From Pollutimonas sp963712655 (lineage in GTDB: Bacteria > Pseudomonadota > Gammaproteobacteria > Burkholderiales > Burkholderiaceae_B): a DNA stretch of 64,000 nt. The stretch spans positions 1,116,001 to 1,180,000 of the forward strand of contig CAVQIT010000008.1 in NCBI GenBank assembly GCA_963712655.1, in the 5' to 3' direction. Positions 25,634-33,719 of the stretch are shown here, in pieces (the first letter of the stretch is position 1; each line of letters opens with the position of its first letter). The notes under the pieces were generated by a model. The model was given only the letters and a program-made list of their open reading frames with translations, did no database searches and was not told the DNA's origin. The position numbers and the translations under genes are program-made.

Positions 25634-26146
25634 TGGAATGCGTACAAAGGCGATGCAGTTGACCAAGTTGATTGCAGCCAGCATGATGTACTTGTCGGTC
25701 TCTTCGGAAACAATGCATGCCCGCCACTGCGTTATCCTGGCACAGACAAATTCGAGCAGTGCTTTTTCCGGATGGGCCAACAGGTATTGTTTGGTGACCG
25801 GTCCCGGCGGGAAGGCATGGCCTTTCTCATCAAGCCCGGCGCTGGCTAGATAGTCTTGCAGTTGTTGGTCCTGGTCATCCTCGGTGATGGTCGGCCATGG
25901 CAAGCCAGACTCCTTCATGGCCTGGAAACAGGTCAGAAGGATCTCAAGCAGAAACTCCATCTTTTCGATGGACACCCCCAACTGGCGCTGGACCAGGAAT
26001 GAGTTGAGCATGGCCGGTTGCTGGCGGAATACCTCGTCGACCAGTTGCTCTTTCTGCTGTCGGTTCATGGCCTGTACGCGAGCCACCGCCGTGTCCAGGG
26101 TACGCAGTGAGATCCGGGCCATCACGCCGTGCATGTCACTTAGCAT
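25628..26146 (-). CDS. Uncharacterised protein, possibly mobile-element associated
   Basis: A 172-residue, largely helical, acidic protein that I do not recognise by a named domain. Visible segments are RTLDTAVARVQAMNRQQKEQ, FLVQRQLGVSIEKMEFLLEI and a C-terminal helix EETDKYIMLAAINLVNCIAF. The ATG at 26146 is preferred because GGAG lies a suitable distance upstream (26155 region), while the ATG at 26152 is too close to it. It sits alone between two fragments of the flippase-like gene, with an inverted repeat at its 3' end, which suggests an inserted unit. Confidence 0.6.
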   Translation of the reverse strand: MLSDMHGVMARISLRTLDTAVARVQAMNRQQKEQLVDEVFRQQPAMLNSFLVQRQLGVSIEKMEFLLEILLTCFQAMKESGLPWPTITEDDQDQQLQDYLASAGLDEKGHAFPPGPVTKQYLLAHPEKALLEFVCARITQWRACIVSEETDKYIMLAAINLVNCIAFVRIPG

Positions 26147-26156
26147 CTTCATCTCT

Positions 26157-26498
26157 CCAAACCCACACCACAGCAAACCAAAGCGTCGAAATACGTATTG
26201 CAATCGCCGCCAGCGCAGCCGCATCCAGCGGCACATCAAATACAGACAGCAGCGCCACAAACCTCTGTCGAGCCGACTCCTCCGGGGATCATCGATGCGG
26301 CGCCGGCGAGCATGGCCAAGGGGTAGCCAGGGCCGACAGGGTGGGGACCACAATCCCCAACGGGTTCAACAAGCATACAAAAGAAAGAGCAATCGATCCT
26401 CATGCCAACAAGCCCAAGGCACGCGGCATCCAGCGGGTTCATCCACACTCCACAGCCCGGCAGCGAGACTTGCTCACCACCACGATGACAATAGCTGG
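26157..26498 (-). pseudogene. Degraded copy of the 3' end of the flippase-like gene
   Basis: About 340 bp match the intact gene from its 3' end upward with several small indels and an internal deletion of about 75 bp (the part corresponding to about 33145-33220 is missing). Frames are broken. It ends where the second Rpn gene begins (about 26502). Confidence 0.85.
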
Positions 26499-26504
26499 AG
26501 TTCT

Positions 26505-27491
26505 CTACGCAAATACATCTTCGATGCGCTGGGCATCCAGTACCCGCACCGCCCACTGGCTTAGAACGACTTCATCGGCTTGCGCAATACGGGCTTGAGC
26601 CCAGTCGGGAAGCTGGCCGAACTTGTACGTGATAAGTGTGGTTAATGTCTTGGCCACGCCTTTTACTTCACCTTTTATCAGGCCGTTCTGTTCACCTGTT
26701 TGGAGCCCTGTTTGTTCCCCTGCTTGCCGCTCGCGCTTGAGCAGAACGCGTTCAATACTGGTGACATAAGGCATTTGCTTTTCCTCCTCGATCTGGCTGA
26801 CGATGTCGGTAAATTCATCTTCCAACGGCTCCGGCAATCGTAGCATGGCGTCGATGATGCGTAATAGCTGTTGTATGTTTTCTCGGCTGTATTTCCAGTC
26901 GTACAAATGGCGCAGCAGCTCGGTTTTTCTGACCAATCGCTGCCGGTCGAGGCGGGTTGCCCGTGTATGCAATTGCGCCAGAACAATGACCGCGAACGGG
27001 TTGGTGGGAGCCAACCGCGTCAGCTCGGGCATGCGGGACCGCCAGCTTTCCAGGCTTAGCACCGGAAAGGTAAAGGCCAGCTTCGTGCCCCAGCCTTCGT
27101 GCACGTAGGTCACGCTGTTCAGCGCCCTGGCCTGGTGGGTCAGGACCGCCAGGTTTATCAGCACATGCTCCGGGTATTTCTCTTTGATCCGGATATGGTA
27201 TTGATACATGCGTGTCAAGAAAATCTTGGTCATCCGGCCCTGGATTTCAACGTGAATCAAGGCCAAGGCAGATTTGCCGTTGCGCAGGCGTACTTCGACC
27301 AATATGTCGACGCGCCGACTCCCCCGCTTGATGATGCGGGTGATTTGCTGCAGTTCCTTGTCCAGGAATACCGGCGCAAAGGACCAGTCCACCTGCTTGT
27401 GCAGTTCGGGCCAAAGCAAGGCAAGGAAACCTTCGAAGTAGGCATGCAGCGCCTCTTTCCAGGCGCCGTCGTAATCGGACTTGTGAGACAT
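26505..27491 (-). CDS. Rpn family nuclease / putative transposase (copy 2)
   Basis: A 328-residue near-identical paralogue of the gene at 17511-18533. Asp62 (RRVDILVEV), Glu82 and Gln84 (IHVEIQG) are kept, and the C-terminal repeat is shorter (QTGLQTG only), which accounts for the 12-residue difference. Both copies share the ribosome-site region and about 100 bp of upstream DNA. Copy 2 ends directly against a flippase relic. Redundancy of two intact copies in 10 kb suggests recent duplication or transposition-like spread. Confidence 0.88.
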   Translation of the reverse strand: MSHKSDYDGAWKEALHAYFEGFLALLWPELHKQVDWSFAPVFLDKELQQITRIIKRGSRRVDILVEVRLRNGKSALALIHVEIQGRMTKIFLTRMYQYHIRIKEKYPEHVLINLAVLTHQARALNSVTYVHEGWGTKLAFTFPVLSLESWRSRMPELTRLAPTNPFAVIVLAQLHTRATRLDRQRLVRKTELLRHLYDWKYSRENIQQLLRIIDAMLRLPEPLEDEFTDIVSQIEEEKQMPYVTSIERVLLKRERQAGEQTGLQTGEQNGLIKGEVKGVAKTLTTLITYKFGQLPDWAQARIAQADEVVLSQWAVRVLDAQRIEDVFA

Positions 27492-28000
27492 TCGGAAGCG
27501 GCAGGGGAAGTTGCGGACCTGACCACTATAGGAAACGCGTCAGCGATGGAACAGTGTGGCTGAACGCAAATGTCATTGGGTAGAAATACGAATGCGTGCG
27601 CGGAGTAAAGCCAAATCAGAGTGCAAAAATATGCCTGGCTTTAGTTTTAAATTCGTCCTTATCAACATCGGGGAGGCCGCATGGTCACGTTCATCGGAAC
27701 ACACACTATGCTGCATACTGCTGGCAATGGGGGGATTGCCAGAACCTCATAATACACACGCACAAAAATGCCTTTTTCCCGCTTGAACGGATGATTTTGG
27801 CTGAAGGTTATGGGTACTCATGAGCTACCGCTTCTAGACCCGAAGCCGACAATCATTGTTCTGCAAAGCGGTCATTCATCTGGGTATCTGCTGGCCTGTT
27901 TCCGCTTTGCGGAAGTACGCGCATGGCTGTACTCCGTGAATCGCCTTGATTTTGTAGGTGGAAGGAATCAACGCCTAAAGGTATGGGACATGCCTAAATT
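27492..28000. other. Non-coding stretch: Rpn upstream region with an extra segment
   Basis: The first about 105 bp match the region upstream of Rpn copy 1. The match is then interrupted and appears to resume at about 27809 (TACTCATGAGCTACCGCTTC compared with TACTCAAGAGCTACTGCTTC near 18636). The intervening about 210 bp are present only here. No convincing gene was found in any frame. Confidence 0.5.
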
Positions 28001-29068
28001 TTAGGTTTGCGGCGGCTCAACCTTTTTGCTACGAGGCGTGCTTTTGAACTTCCGCAGCATTGTACGTTTTTCTTCCCAGAGTTTTGTATAGTTACTGTCA
28101 GCGTGACCAAGACTGACGCGCGCCGCACCTATTTGGTTGTATTGAGTCTTTTTATCGCTATTTCGGGACGTTGGAGGGGTAGTTTTCTCTTCACGGATCA
28201 TAGCGGCCTCACCGCGTCCAATCACTTCATCAACCTGTCGCAGTTTTTTGTAATTATTCTTTACCAATTCCTCTAAGAAATCCACCACCGAGCTCATATC
28301 AGCTTCTCGACGCTCAGGAAAGCGAGTGCGCAGGTACGCTACCAGTGCATCGGCATTTAGCTCATCGGTACTAGAAAGCAATTCTTGCCGAGACTCACGC
28401 TCCAACTTCTGCCTGAATTCCTCTACTTGCCTATAGAACATTTGGAAATGAGTATCGGCAACATAGAATAGTCCACTCAAAGCATAGAAATCTTTTCGCA
28501 GTTCTGTAGGGACACTTGCGCCACTCTTGTAGTCTAAGTGATGCGACACAGAGGCCCAGGCGTCCATCGAAATAGTCCGCACTTGGATTTCGAAAGATAT
28601 GTTTTTGAGATCATCATAACGAGGCCCCTTGAATTCATCCTTCAATTTACATATGAAGTGATCAGACATGTAACCGAAGGAAGCCACATCGGACGTGCCA
28701 ATTTTTCGATCCTCATCCGTAATCGTAAATGTTTCCCGAACTAAATTAGCGACCTCGTCTATTTGATTTAAAAACATGCAGACTACTCTTACACCCACAA
28801 TGTCGTTAAGCCCAAATTCAGAGGAGTCGATAATACTCCCCGTAATGTCAGGCTGACTTGCGCTAGCTAAAGACCGCCTCTGAAGTTTGCCCTCAATTGA
28901 TTCAAATGTTTTCACTCGGCCAGTGAGCGAATGGATTTTTATCCCGGCATCGACCAAGCTTCGCTCGAGGGCATGGATTGTCTCAAGCTGTAGCCCCTGC
29001 CACAGCCCCTGGCGCCGATCATATATAGCCTTTACGTCAACACTGTTAGATCTTTTTTGAGTAGTCAT
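28001..29068 (-). CDS. Stand-alone RelA/SpoT-domain alarmone synthetase
   Basis: A 355-residue protein with a full synthetase domain and no HD hydrolase, TGS or ACT domain. Motifs in order are RVKTFES (51-57), DIVGVRVV (89-96, metal-binding Asp89), GYMSDH (132-137), EIQVRT (160-165, catalytic Glu160), and W171 with H177. The C-terminal about 100 residues are charged and unrecognised. It would make (p)ppGpp or a related alarmone, or pyrophosphorylate tRNA as toxic small alarmone synthetases do. No clear antitoxin gene is adjacent, so the extra C-terminal region may restrain it. AT-richer than its surroundings. Confidence 0.85.
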   Translation of the reverse strand: MTTQKRSNSVDVKAIYDRRQGLWQGLQLETIHALERSLVDAGIKIHSLTGRVKTFESIEGKLQRRSLASASQPDITGSIIDSSEFGLNDIVGVRVVCMFLNQIDEVANLVRETFTITDEDRKIGTSDVASFGYMSDHFICKLKDEFKGPRYDDLKNISFEIQVRTISMDAWASVSHHLDYKSGASVPTELRKDFYALSGLFYVADTHFQMFYRQVEEFRQKLERESRQELLSSTDELNADALVAYLRTRFPERREADMSSVVDFLEELVKNNYKKLRQVDEVIGRGEAAMIREEKTTPPTSRNSDKKTQYNQIGAARVSLGHADSNYTKLWEEKRTMLRKFKSTPRSKKVEPPQT

Positions 29069-29253
29069 GTAGTCGCATCCGATAATATTTTAAGAGGTAT
29101 TATCTCAGTTGGGCCACCAGCAGTTCGCCTAGCCGCGCGCCTGTCACAAGGATCGAAGGATCCGATTTGGCGCTGCCTATCCCAAGGCCTCCGATGTCAC
29201 TCGGCCACTCTGCGAACTCGCCCGACGGCTATATCGCTGCCAGGCAGTCTCCC

Positions 29254-29953
29254 GATCTATACGAGACCAGGTATTGCGAGCCTTCAAAAATCAGCGAATA
29301 AATAACACGATCCCCGGCCGTCGCTCAGGCCGCCCAGGTAACGCGGATTCTGCATGGTCTGAATTGCCCAATCATTTTCATCATTAGGGTAATGAGCGTT
29401 GTGCTTACTACCCAAGGTCATGCATCATGCCTCATTCAATTCTTATTGAAAATTTAATCTTCAATACTTTACACGTAAAAAAGCTCAGATAAGGGACCTT
29501 TTCGAATGTGTTGAACAAGCGCCGCTTTGCACACAAGCCAAAGGCAGTTCCCCCCGCCAGCCCGTCACCTCCCTAAAAACCACTACCTCCGAACCACCCC
29601 CAACACCCCCACAGCCCCAAACCCACACACCACCGCAAACCACAGCGTCGAAATACATATCGCAATCGCCGCCAGCGCAGCCGCATCCAGCGGCACATCA
29701 AACATAGCCAGCAGAGCCACAATCGACACCTCTGTCGAGCCGACTCCTCCGGGGATCATGCGGAGCCGGCGAGCATTGCCAAGGGGAAGACCGCCAGGGC
29801 CGATAAGGTAGGGATCACAACACCCAACTGGGACAGCAGCCACACAAAAGAAAAAACAATCGATCCCCATGCCAACAAGCCCAAGGTCAGCGACACTGCG
29901 GCATCCAATGGATTCATCCATACCCGACAGCCAGACAAACCGTCACGCAGTCG
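29254..29953 (-). repeat. Copy of the flippase 3' end with its downstream flank
   Basis: This block corresponds to 32538-33157. It contains the non-coding flank (starting GATCTATAC, then TTGCGAGCCTTCAAAAA and an AT-rich part around AATACTTTACAC) followed from about 29581 by the 3' third of the flippase gene, with one short deletion near 29758 that breaks the frame. Homology stops at GTCACGCAG (about 29953). The preceding 29069-29253 and following 29954-30050 hold no gene. Confidence 0.85.
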
Positions 29954-30050
29954 TGCTCTTAATCCCAGTATCTGTCCTCACCAACAGGATCGCCTGCGGC
30001 GAAGCGTGATTCGCGTCTACATAAGTTTCCTATCCAGAGTAGAAATACCT

Positions 30051-30078
30051 TTCAAATGTAAAAAGATTTTGCTATAAG
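30051..30078 (+). promoter_or_regulatory. Possible promoter of the two-gene GT51 unit
   Basis: TTCAAA (30051-30056) and TATAAG (30073-30078) are 16 nt apart in an AT-rich stretch about 80 bp upstream of the first gene. Weak match to sigma-70 consensus. Confidence 0.3.
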
Positions 30079-30156
30079 TATCGACTTGCACAAACTATCG
30101 GAGATGTTTCGTGACTAGCGTCCTTGGCAACGCTGCACTTGGGGACAAGCAATCAA

Positions 30157-30669
30157 ATGGGATCTTTTATTTCAAATGCGGCTGCAACAGTATTAGGTGG
30201 CATAGTCTTGGCCGTAGTTTTCTTTTATTTTCGCGAGAAGATTAGGCCACCCCCAATGCTTACGGGGCGGTGGTACTACGAGATAATCACGCAGAAGACT
30301 GCTTACAACCCGTACGCAGGGATGCAGCTTCGCTATGAGGCGATTCTTTGCTTGGAAGGCAACCGAATACATGGAACCGCAGAGAAAATATTTGAGTCTT
30401 CTGCTGCGCAGCCCCATCGTCACTATATTGGCGACGAAAGAAAAAGGGCCTCTGTACAAGGATATATCCAGAAAAACTACTTCGGGAAAGACAAAATGTT
30501 CCTACATATAGTGGAACAGGGATCTCGTGAATCAACCACTTATCAGGAACTTGAGGACGCGACGATACTTCACGGTCTTGAGTGGAGGGGCCAATTCCAA
30601 TCTATGGTAGCGTCTCAGGAAGGAGTCTGTCACTGGGCCAGAGTTAATAATGAAAAAGAATGCTGCTAA
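30157..30669 (+). CDS. Uncharacterised protein with one N-terminal membrane helix and a soluble beta-rich domain
   Basis: A 170-residue protein that I do not recognise by name. Residues about 4-25 (FISNAAATVLGGIVLAVVFF) form a membrane helix followed by basic residues, which places the rest in the cytosol. The soluble part looks beta-rich: LTGRWYYEI, LRYEAILCLEGNRIHG, ATILHGLEWRGQF. This layout recalls the small membrane-anchored beta-barrel sensors seen in some defence systems (for example Cap15 of CBASS), but no homology is claimed. The ATG at 30157 is preferred to the TTG at 30124. It overlaps the GT51 gene by 10 bp. Confidence 0.7.
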   Translation: MGSFISNAAATVLGGIVLAVVFFYFREKIRPPPMLTGRWYYEIITQKTAYNPYAGMQLRYEAILCLEGNRIHGTAEKIFESSAAQPHRHYIGDERKRASVQGYIQKNYFGKDKMFLHIVEQGSRESTTYQELEDATILHGLEWRGQFQSMVASQEGVCHWARVNNEKECC

Positions 30670-31256
30670 CCGTCCAAGCGATTCCTTTTATTTTGCTGTC
30701 GCGTCTTGCATTCTATCTTCCCATCAAAAGCTTGAAGGTGGATCTCGACGCATGCCTTGTGACTGTGGCAGCATGCGGAAACATCATTCCCAAACCATAC
30801 GTTGATTATTTAGCTATCGGAGAAGATCATAGATTCCAGGCGCATCCTGGCGTCGATTGCATCTCAATAGGAAGAGCGATTCTGGTAGCGATCACCAAGC
30901 GCAAAGTGCAAGGTGCGTCGACTATAGAGCAGCAATTAGTTCGAACCGTGTCCGGCCGGTATGAGAGGTCGTTTCGACGCAAATTTAGAGAACAGCTTTT
31001 AGCTGTAGCCTTATCCCGCTGCTGCAGCAAAAATCAAATTGCGTCTGCCTATTTGGCAATAGCATACTATGGACATAACCTGACTGGCCTAGATGCTATA
31101 CGAAAATTGGCCGATGGGAACTTGAATACGCGCTCTCCGGAGCAAATGGCCTCAATTATCGCTAGGCTTAAGTATCCCGAGCCGGCTACCGCGACCCCAC
31201 TATGGGAAAGTAGGTTAGCAGAAAGGGTCGCCTACATTCAACGGAACTATCGTTAA
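30660..31256 (+). CDS. Stand-alone GT51 peptidoglycan glycosyltransferase-like protein
   Basis: A 198-residue protein with one N-terminal membrane helix (about 2-20) and a compact GT51 domain. Motif 1 is EDHRFQAHPG (55-64) with the catalytic Glu55; motif 2 is GASTIEQQL (85-93); motif 3 is RKFRE (107-111); and the last is SKNQIASAYL. It lacks a transpeptidase domain and is shorter than the usual monofunctional MtgA. It would polymerise lipid II at the inner membrane or compete for it. It overlaps the preceding membrane-protein gene, so the two are coupled; this pairing inside an accessory island is unusual. Confidence 0.82.
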   Translation: MLLTVQAIPFILLSRLAFYLPIKSLKVDLDACLVTVAACGNIIPKPYVDYLAIGEDHRFQAHPGVDCISIGRAILVAITKRKVQGASTIEQQLVRTVSGRYERSFRRKFREQLLAVALSRCCSKNQIASAYLAIAYYGHNLTGLDAIRKLADGNLNTRSPEQMASIIARLKYPEPATATPLWESRLAERVAYIQRNYR

Positions 31257-31291
31257 CGGTTCGCGATGGTTCCGCCAGGATCGCGTGCCAG

Positions 31292-32398
31292 TCACGTAAC
31301 GGCGGCACCACCTAGCTGAACTCGCAGTTCCTTCGTGAAATGGAGCAGCCCGAAGTCGCTGCCAAACCGTCTTGCCTCTTTCACTGCAGGAAGAATTTCG
31401 TCCCAGGCTTTCACAATCTCACTCCAATACGAATCTCGATAGGGATCTTGCAGCATCCCCATCGGCATGACGTGATTCGGAACGCCAGGCTGCTTCGAAT
31501 AGGGCGACAGCCAGTAGGCCCCAACGCTGTATGCTGCTCCGGAGCACAGATGGACTAGCTGCTTGCGGTTTAATCCGTGCAATTTCTGACCCTGCCCCCC
31601 GTAGTCGAGCCTCTCGAACACGTTAGGAAGGCAAATCTCAAGCCGCCTCATTGGAGTGGGATGAGTGCCTTCCGGTACCGGTTCCGCATCACGTGGTCTG
31701 CTTCCGGCAAAGAGGTACAAAGCACATGAGATTCCGCACATCATGAGGTAAAGATTACTGCGGAACTCGAGCAAGAAATGCTCGTCGGCAGCGTGTTCCT
31801 CCGTCGGCAGGAAATGCCTCACGAGTTCTGCAACGCAAAAGCTGATTGCCTCCACATCCGCGGCGAACTCCGTGACGTGGGAAATAACGGCTGCGCGTGG
31901 GTCGAGGTCACTGCTTCCGTTTGCCTCGCAATCTACGATACTGGACACGAACTTGCCCCCGCCGAATTTGGAGCGGATATACCCGTGCTCCTGCATCAGA
32001 TGACCGAGTTCATGGAAGAAAACCCATGTGAGCCCACCGATAAACATATTGCGAACGCTATCGGCTCGGTCGATGTGGCCAGGAAGGCGCGGCTTTGGAT
32101 CGAAGTCCTTGAATATGGTTTCGAAGGGCTCGTTCAGGAGTTCACGGGCTGCGAATTCGTGATACGCCTCACAGGCCCGATATAGCTGGCGCGCCAGTTC
32201 GTACCAGAGCTTGACGGTGTGTTGCGGCGGCCTGGACAAGTCGCCTGGGGAATGAGCCTCGGCGTTCAACTTCGTTGGCTTGTCTACCCAGAGTACTGTT
32301 AAGGTGCCGCTCGATTTCGCGTAGATGCCATCCGACAGATCTGTCGCGATCATGTCGATCACATGTGTGCCGAAGCCGTAGATATCGAGATCCGTCAT
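31292..32398 (-). CDS. HExxH zinc metallopeptidase-like protein
   Basis: A 368-residue soluble protein with the zinc motif HELGH (129-133 from the chosen start) inside TWVFFHELGHLMQEHG, and a probable third ligand Glu in VTEFAADVEAI about 45 residues later, as in gluzincins. HPTPMRRL near residue 260 resembles the M48 family C-terminal loop. No signal peptide or membrane helix is seen, so it is probably cytosolic. The ATG at 32398 is preferred to 32428. Convergent with the GT51 gene; both lie between two flippase repeat copies. The substrate is unknown. Confidence 0.8.
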   Translation of the reverse strand: MTDLDIYGFGTHVIDMIATDLSDGIYAKSSGTLTVLWVDKPTKLNAEAHSPGDLSRPPQHTVKLWYELARQLYRACEAYHEFAARELLNEPFETIFKDFDPKPRLPGHIDRADSVRNMFIGGLTWVFFHELGHLMQEHGYIRSKFGGGKFVSSIVDCEANGSSDLDPRAAVISHVTEFAADVEAISFCVAELVRHFLPTEEHAADEHFLLEFRSNLYLMMCGISCALYLFAGSRPRDAEPVPEGTHPTPMRRLEICLPNVFERLDYGGQGQKLHGLNRKQLVHLCSGAAYSVGAYWLSPYSKQPGVPNHVMPMGMLQDPYRDSYWSEIVKAWDEILPAVKEARRFGSDFGLLHFTKELRVQLGGAAVT

Positions 32399-32537
32399 GA
32401 AATGCTCACCGACGTAGAGGCTATGCATTTTTGCTGGCCATGTAAACTGGATTGGTGCATACAGGCTCTTGTTGTTCGATCAGTACATCGCCAATATGCC
32501 TTAGGCGAGTGGCCGATCCGTCGCGCTTGAGTCACGA

Positions 32538-32785
32538 TGATCTATACAAGCCCAGGCATTGCGAGCCTTCAAAAATTCAGCGGATAAATAACAACCTCGA
32601 CCGCCGCTCAGGTCGCCCTTAAACTTCTAATTTTCGGCAGCAGGGTTTCTTGTTGTAAATTTAAACTTGAATACTTTACACATAAACAATGCTCAGATAA
32701 AGGGCTTTCTTGAATGTGTTGATCAACGACAGTTTTGTAGGCGAGGTAGGGGGTAAAGTCTATCTGCGAGTCCAACAAAAAACCA
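32538..32785 (-). repeat. Non-coding flank downstream of the intact flippase gene, repeated at 29254-29580
   Basis: It contains the same blocks as the 29.3 kb copy: GATCTATAC, TTGCGAGCCTTCAAAAA, AATACTTTACAC, GCTCAGATAA and GAATGTGTTGA. No gene is seen in 32399-32785. Confidence 0.8.
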
Positions 32786-33709
32786 TTACCTCCGAACCCC
32801 CAACACCCCCACAGCCCCAAACCCACACACCACCGCAAACCACAGCGTCGAAATACGTATTGCAATCGCCGCCAGCGCAGCCACATCCAGCGGCACATCA
32901 AACACAGCCAGCAGCGCCACAATCGACACCTCTGTCGAGCCGACGCCTCCCGGGATCATCGACGCCGCGCCGGCGAGCATCGCCAAGGGATAGACCGCCA
33001 GGGCGGATAAGGTAGGAATCGCAATACCCAACTGGTTCAACAGCCACACAAACGAAAACGCAATCGAGCCCCATGCCAGCAAGCCCAAGGCAAGTGACAC
33101 CACTGCATCCAGAGGATTCATCCACACTCGACAACCAGACAGGCCGTCACGCAGCACCCGCGCCACCCGAGCCAGCCTATTCAGACCCCGCAGACGCAAG
33201 CGGGCGGACAGGTTGCCCAGCCAGCGAGGCTTGCCCGCCACCACGATCACAATAGCCAGAAAAACCAGCACAAAGCCCAGGACAAACGCAAACAATCGGG
33301 TTTGCTCTATGGCCAGGGCGGAGAGCAGCAATACGGCGATCAGGTCAAAGGCGCGTTCGTAGACGAAGGCGGCAAGGGTGCGCGAGGGCGCGACGCCCAT
33401 GCGCTGGAAATAAGGTATGCGGATCAACTCGCCGACTTTGCCGGGAGTGGCGGTAAAGGCAAAGCCGCTTAAATATGCCAGGAATCCGCGCAGCCAGGGC
33501 ATGCGGTGGCCGGTCCGCTTCAATAGCCAACGCCAGCGCCAATAGCGCAGCAGGTAAGAAAGCAGGGACAGGCCGGCCAGCAAGGGCAGGGCGGTGAGCA
33601 ATTTGGGCAGCTCGGCAAAGACCTGATTCCTGGAGTCTACCCAGACCAGGGCGCTCAGGTACAGCACCGTAATGATCAAGAAACCGAGCAGGGCGCGCTT
33701 GAGTTTCAC
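32786..33709 (-). CDS. Flippase-like integral membrane protein (LPG synthase TM / UPF0104 family), intact copy
   Basis: A 307-residue polytopic membrane protein with about eight helices. Family marks are FTATPGKVGELIRI and the segment LAMLAGAASMIPGGVGSTE. Members resemble the membrane part of lysylphosphatidylglycerol synthase and are thought to flip glycolipids or isoprenoid-linked sugars. A GTG at 33709, 10 bp after the GtrA stop and preceded by GGTGG, fits best as start. It is the last gene of the GtrA - FAD oxidoreductase - epimerase transcription unit, so a role in handling a lipid-linked sugar is inferred. Its 3' end is the source-like sequence of all the repeat copies. Confidence 0.87.
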   Translation of the reverse strand: MKLKRALLGFLIITVLYLSALVWVDSRNQVFAELPKLLTALPLLAGLSLLSYLLRYWRWRWLLKRTGHRMPWLRGFLAYLSGFAFTATPGKVGELIRIPYFQRMGVAPSRTLAAFVYERAFDLIAVLLLSALAIEQTRLFAFVLGFVLVFLAIVIVVAGKPRWLGNLSARLRLRGLNRLARVARVLRDGLSGCRVWMNPLDAVVSLALGLLAWGSIAFSFVWLLNQLGIAIPTLSALAVYPLAMLAGAASMIPGGVGSTEVSIVALLAVFDVPLDVAALAAIAIRISTLWFAVVCGFGAVGVLGVRR

Positions 33710-33719
33710 GGCGCCACCA

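Noticed and set aside
27810..28004. 64-residue plus-strand open frame before the RelA/SpoT gene
   Set aside because: It starts inside sequence shared with the Rpn upstream region; no ribosome site or recognisable segment.
29057..29305. 82-residue plus-strand open frame beside the RelA/SpoT gene as an antitoxin
   Set aside because: The start overlaps the synthetase start region, composition is not protein-like and it runs into the repeat block.
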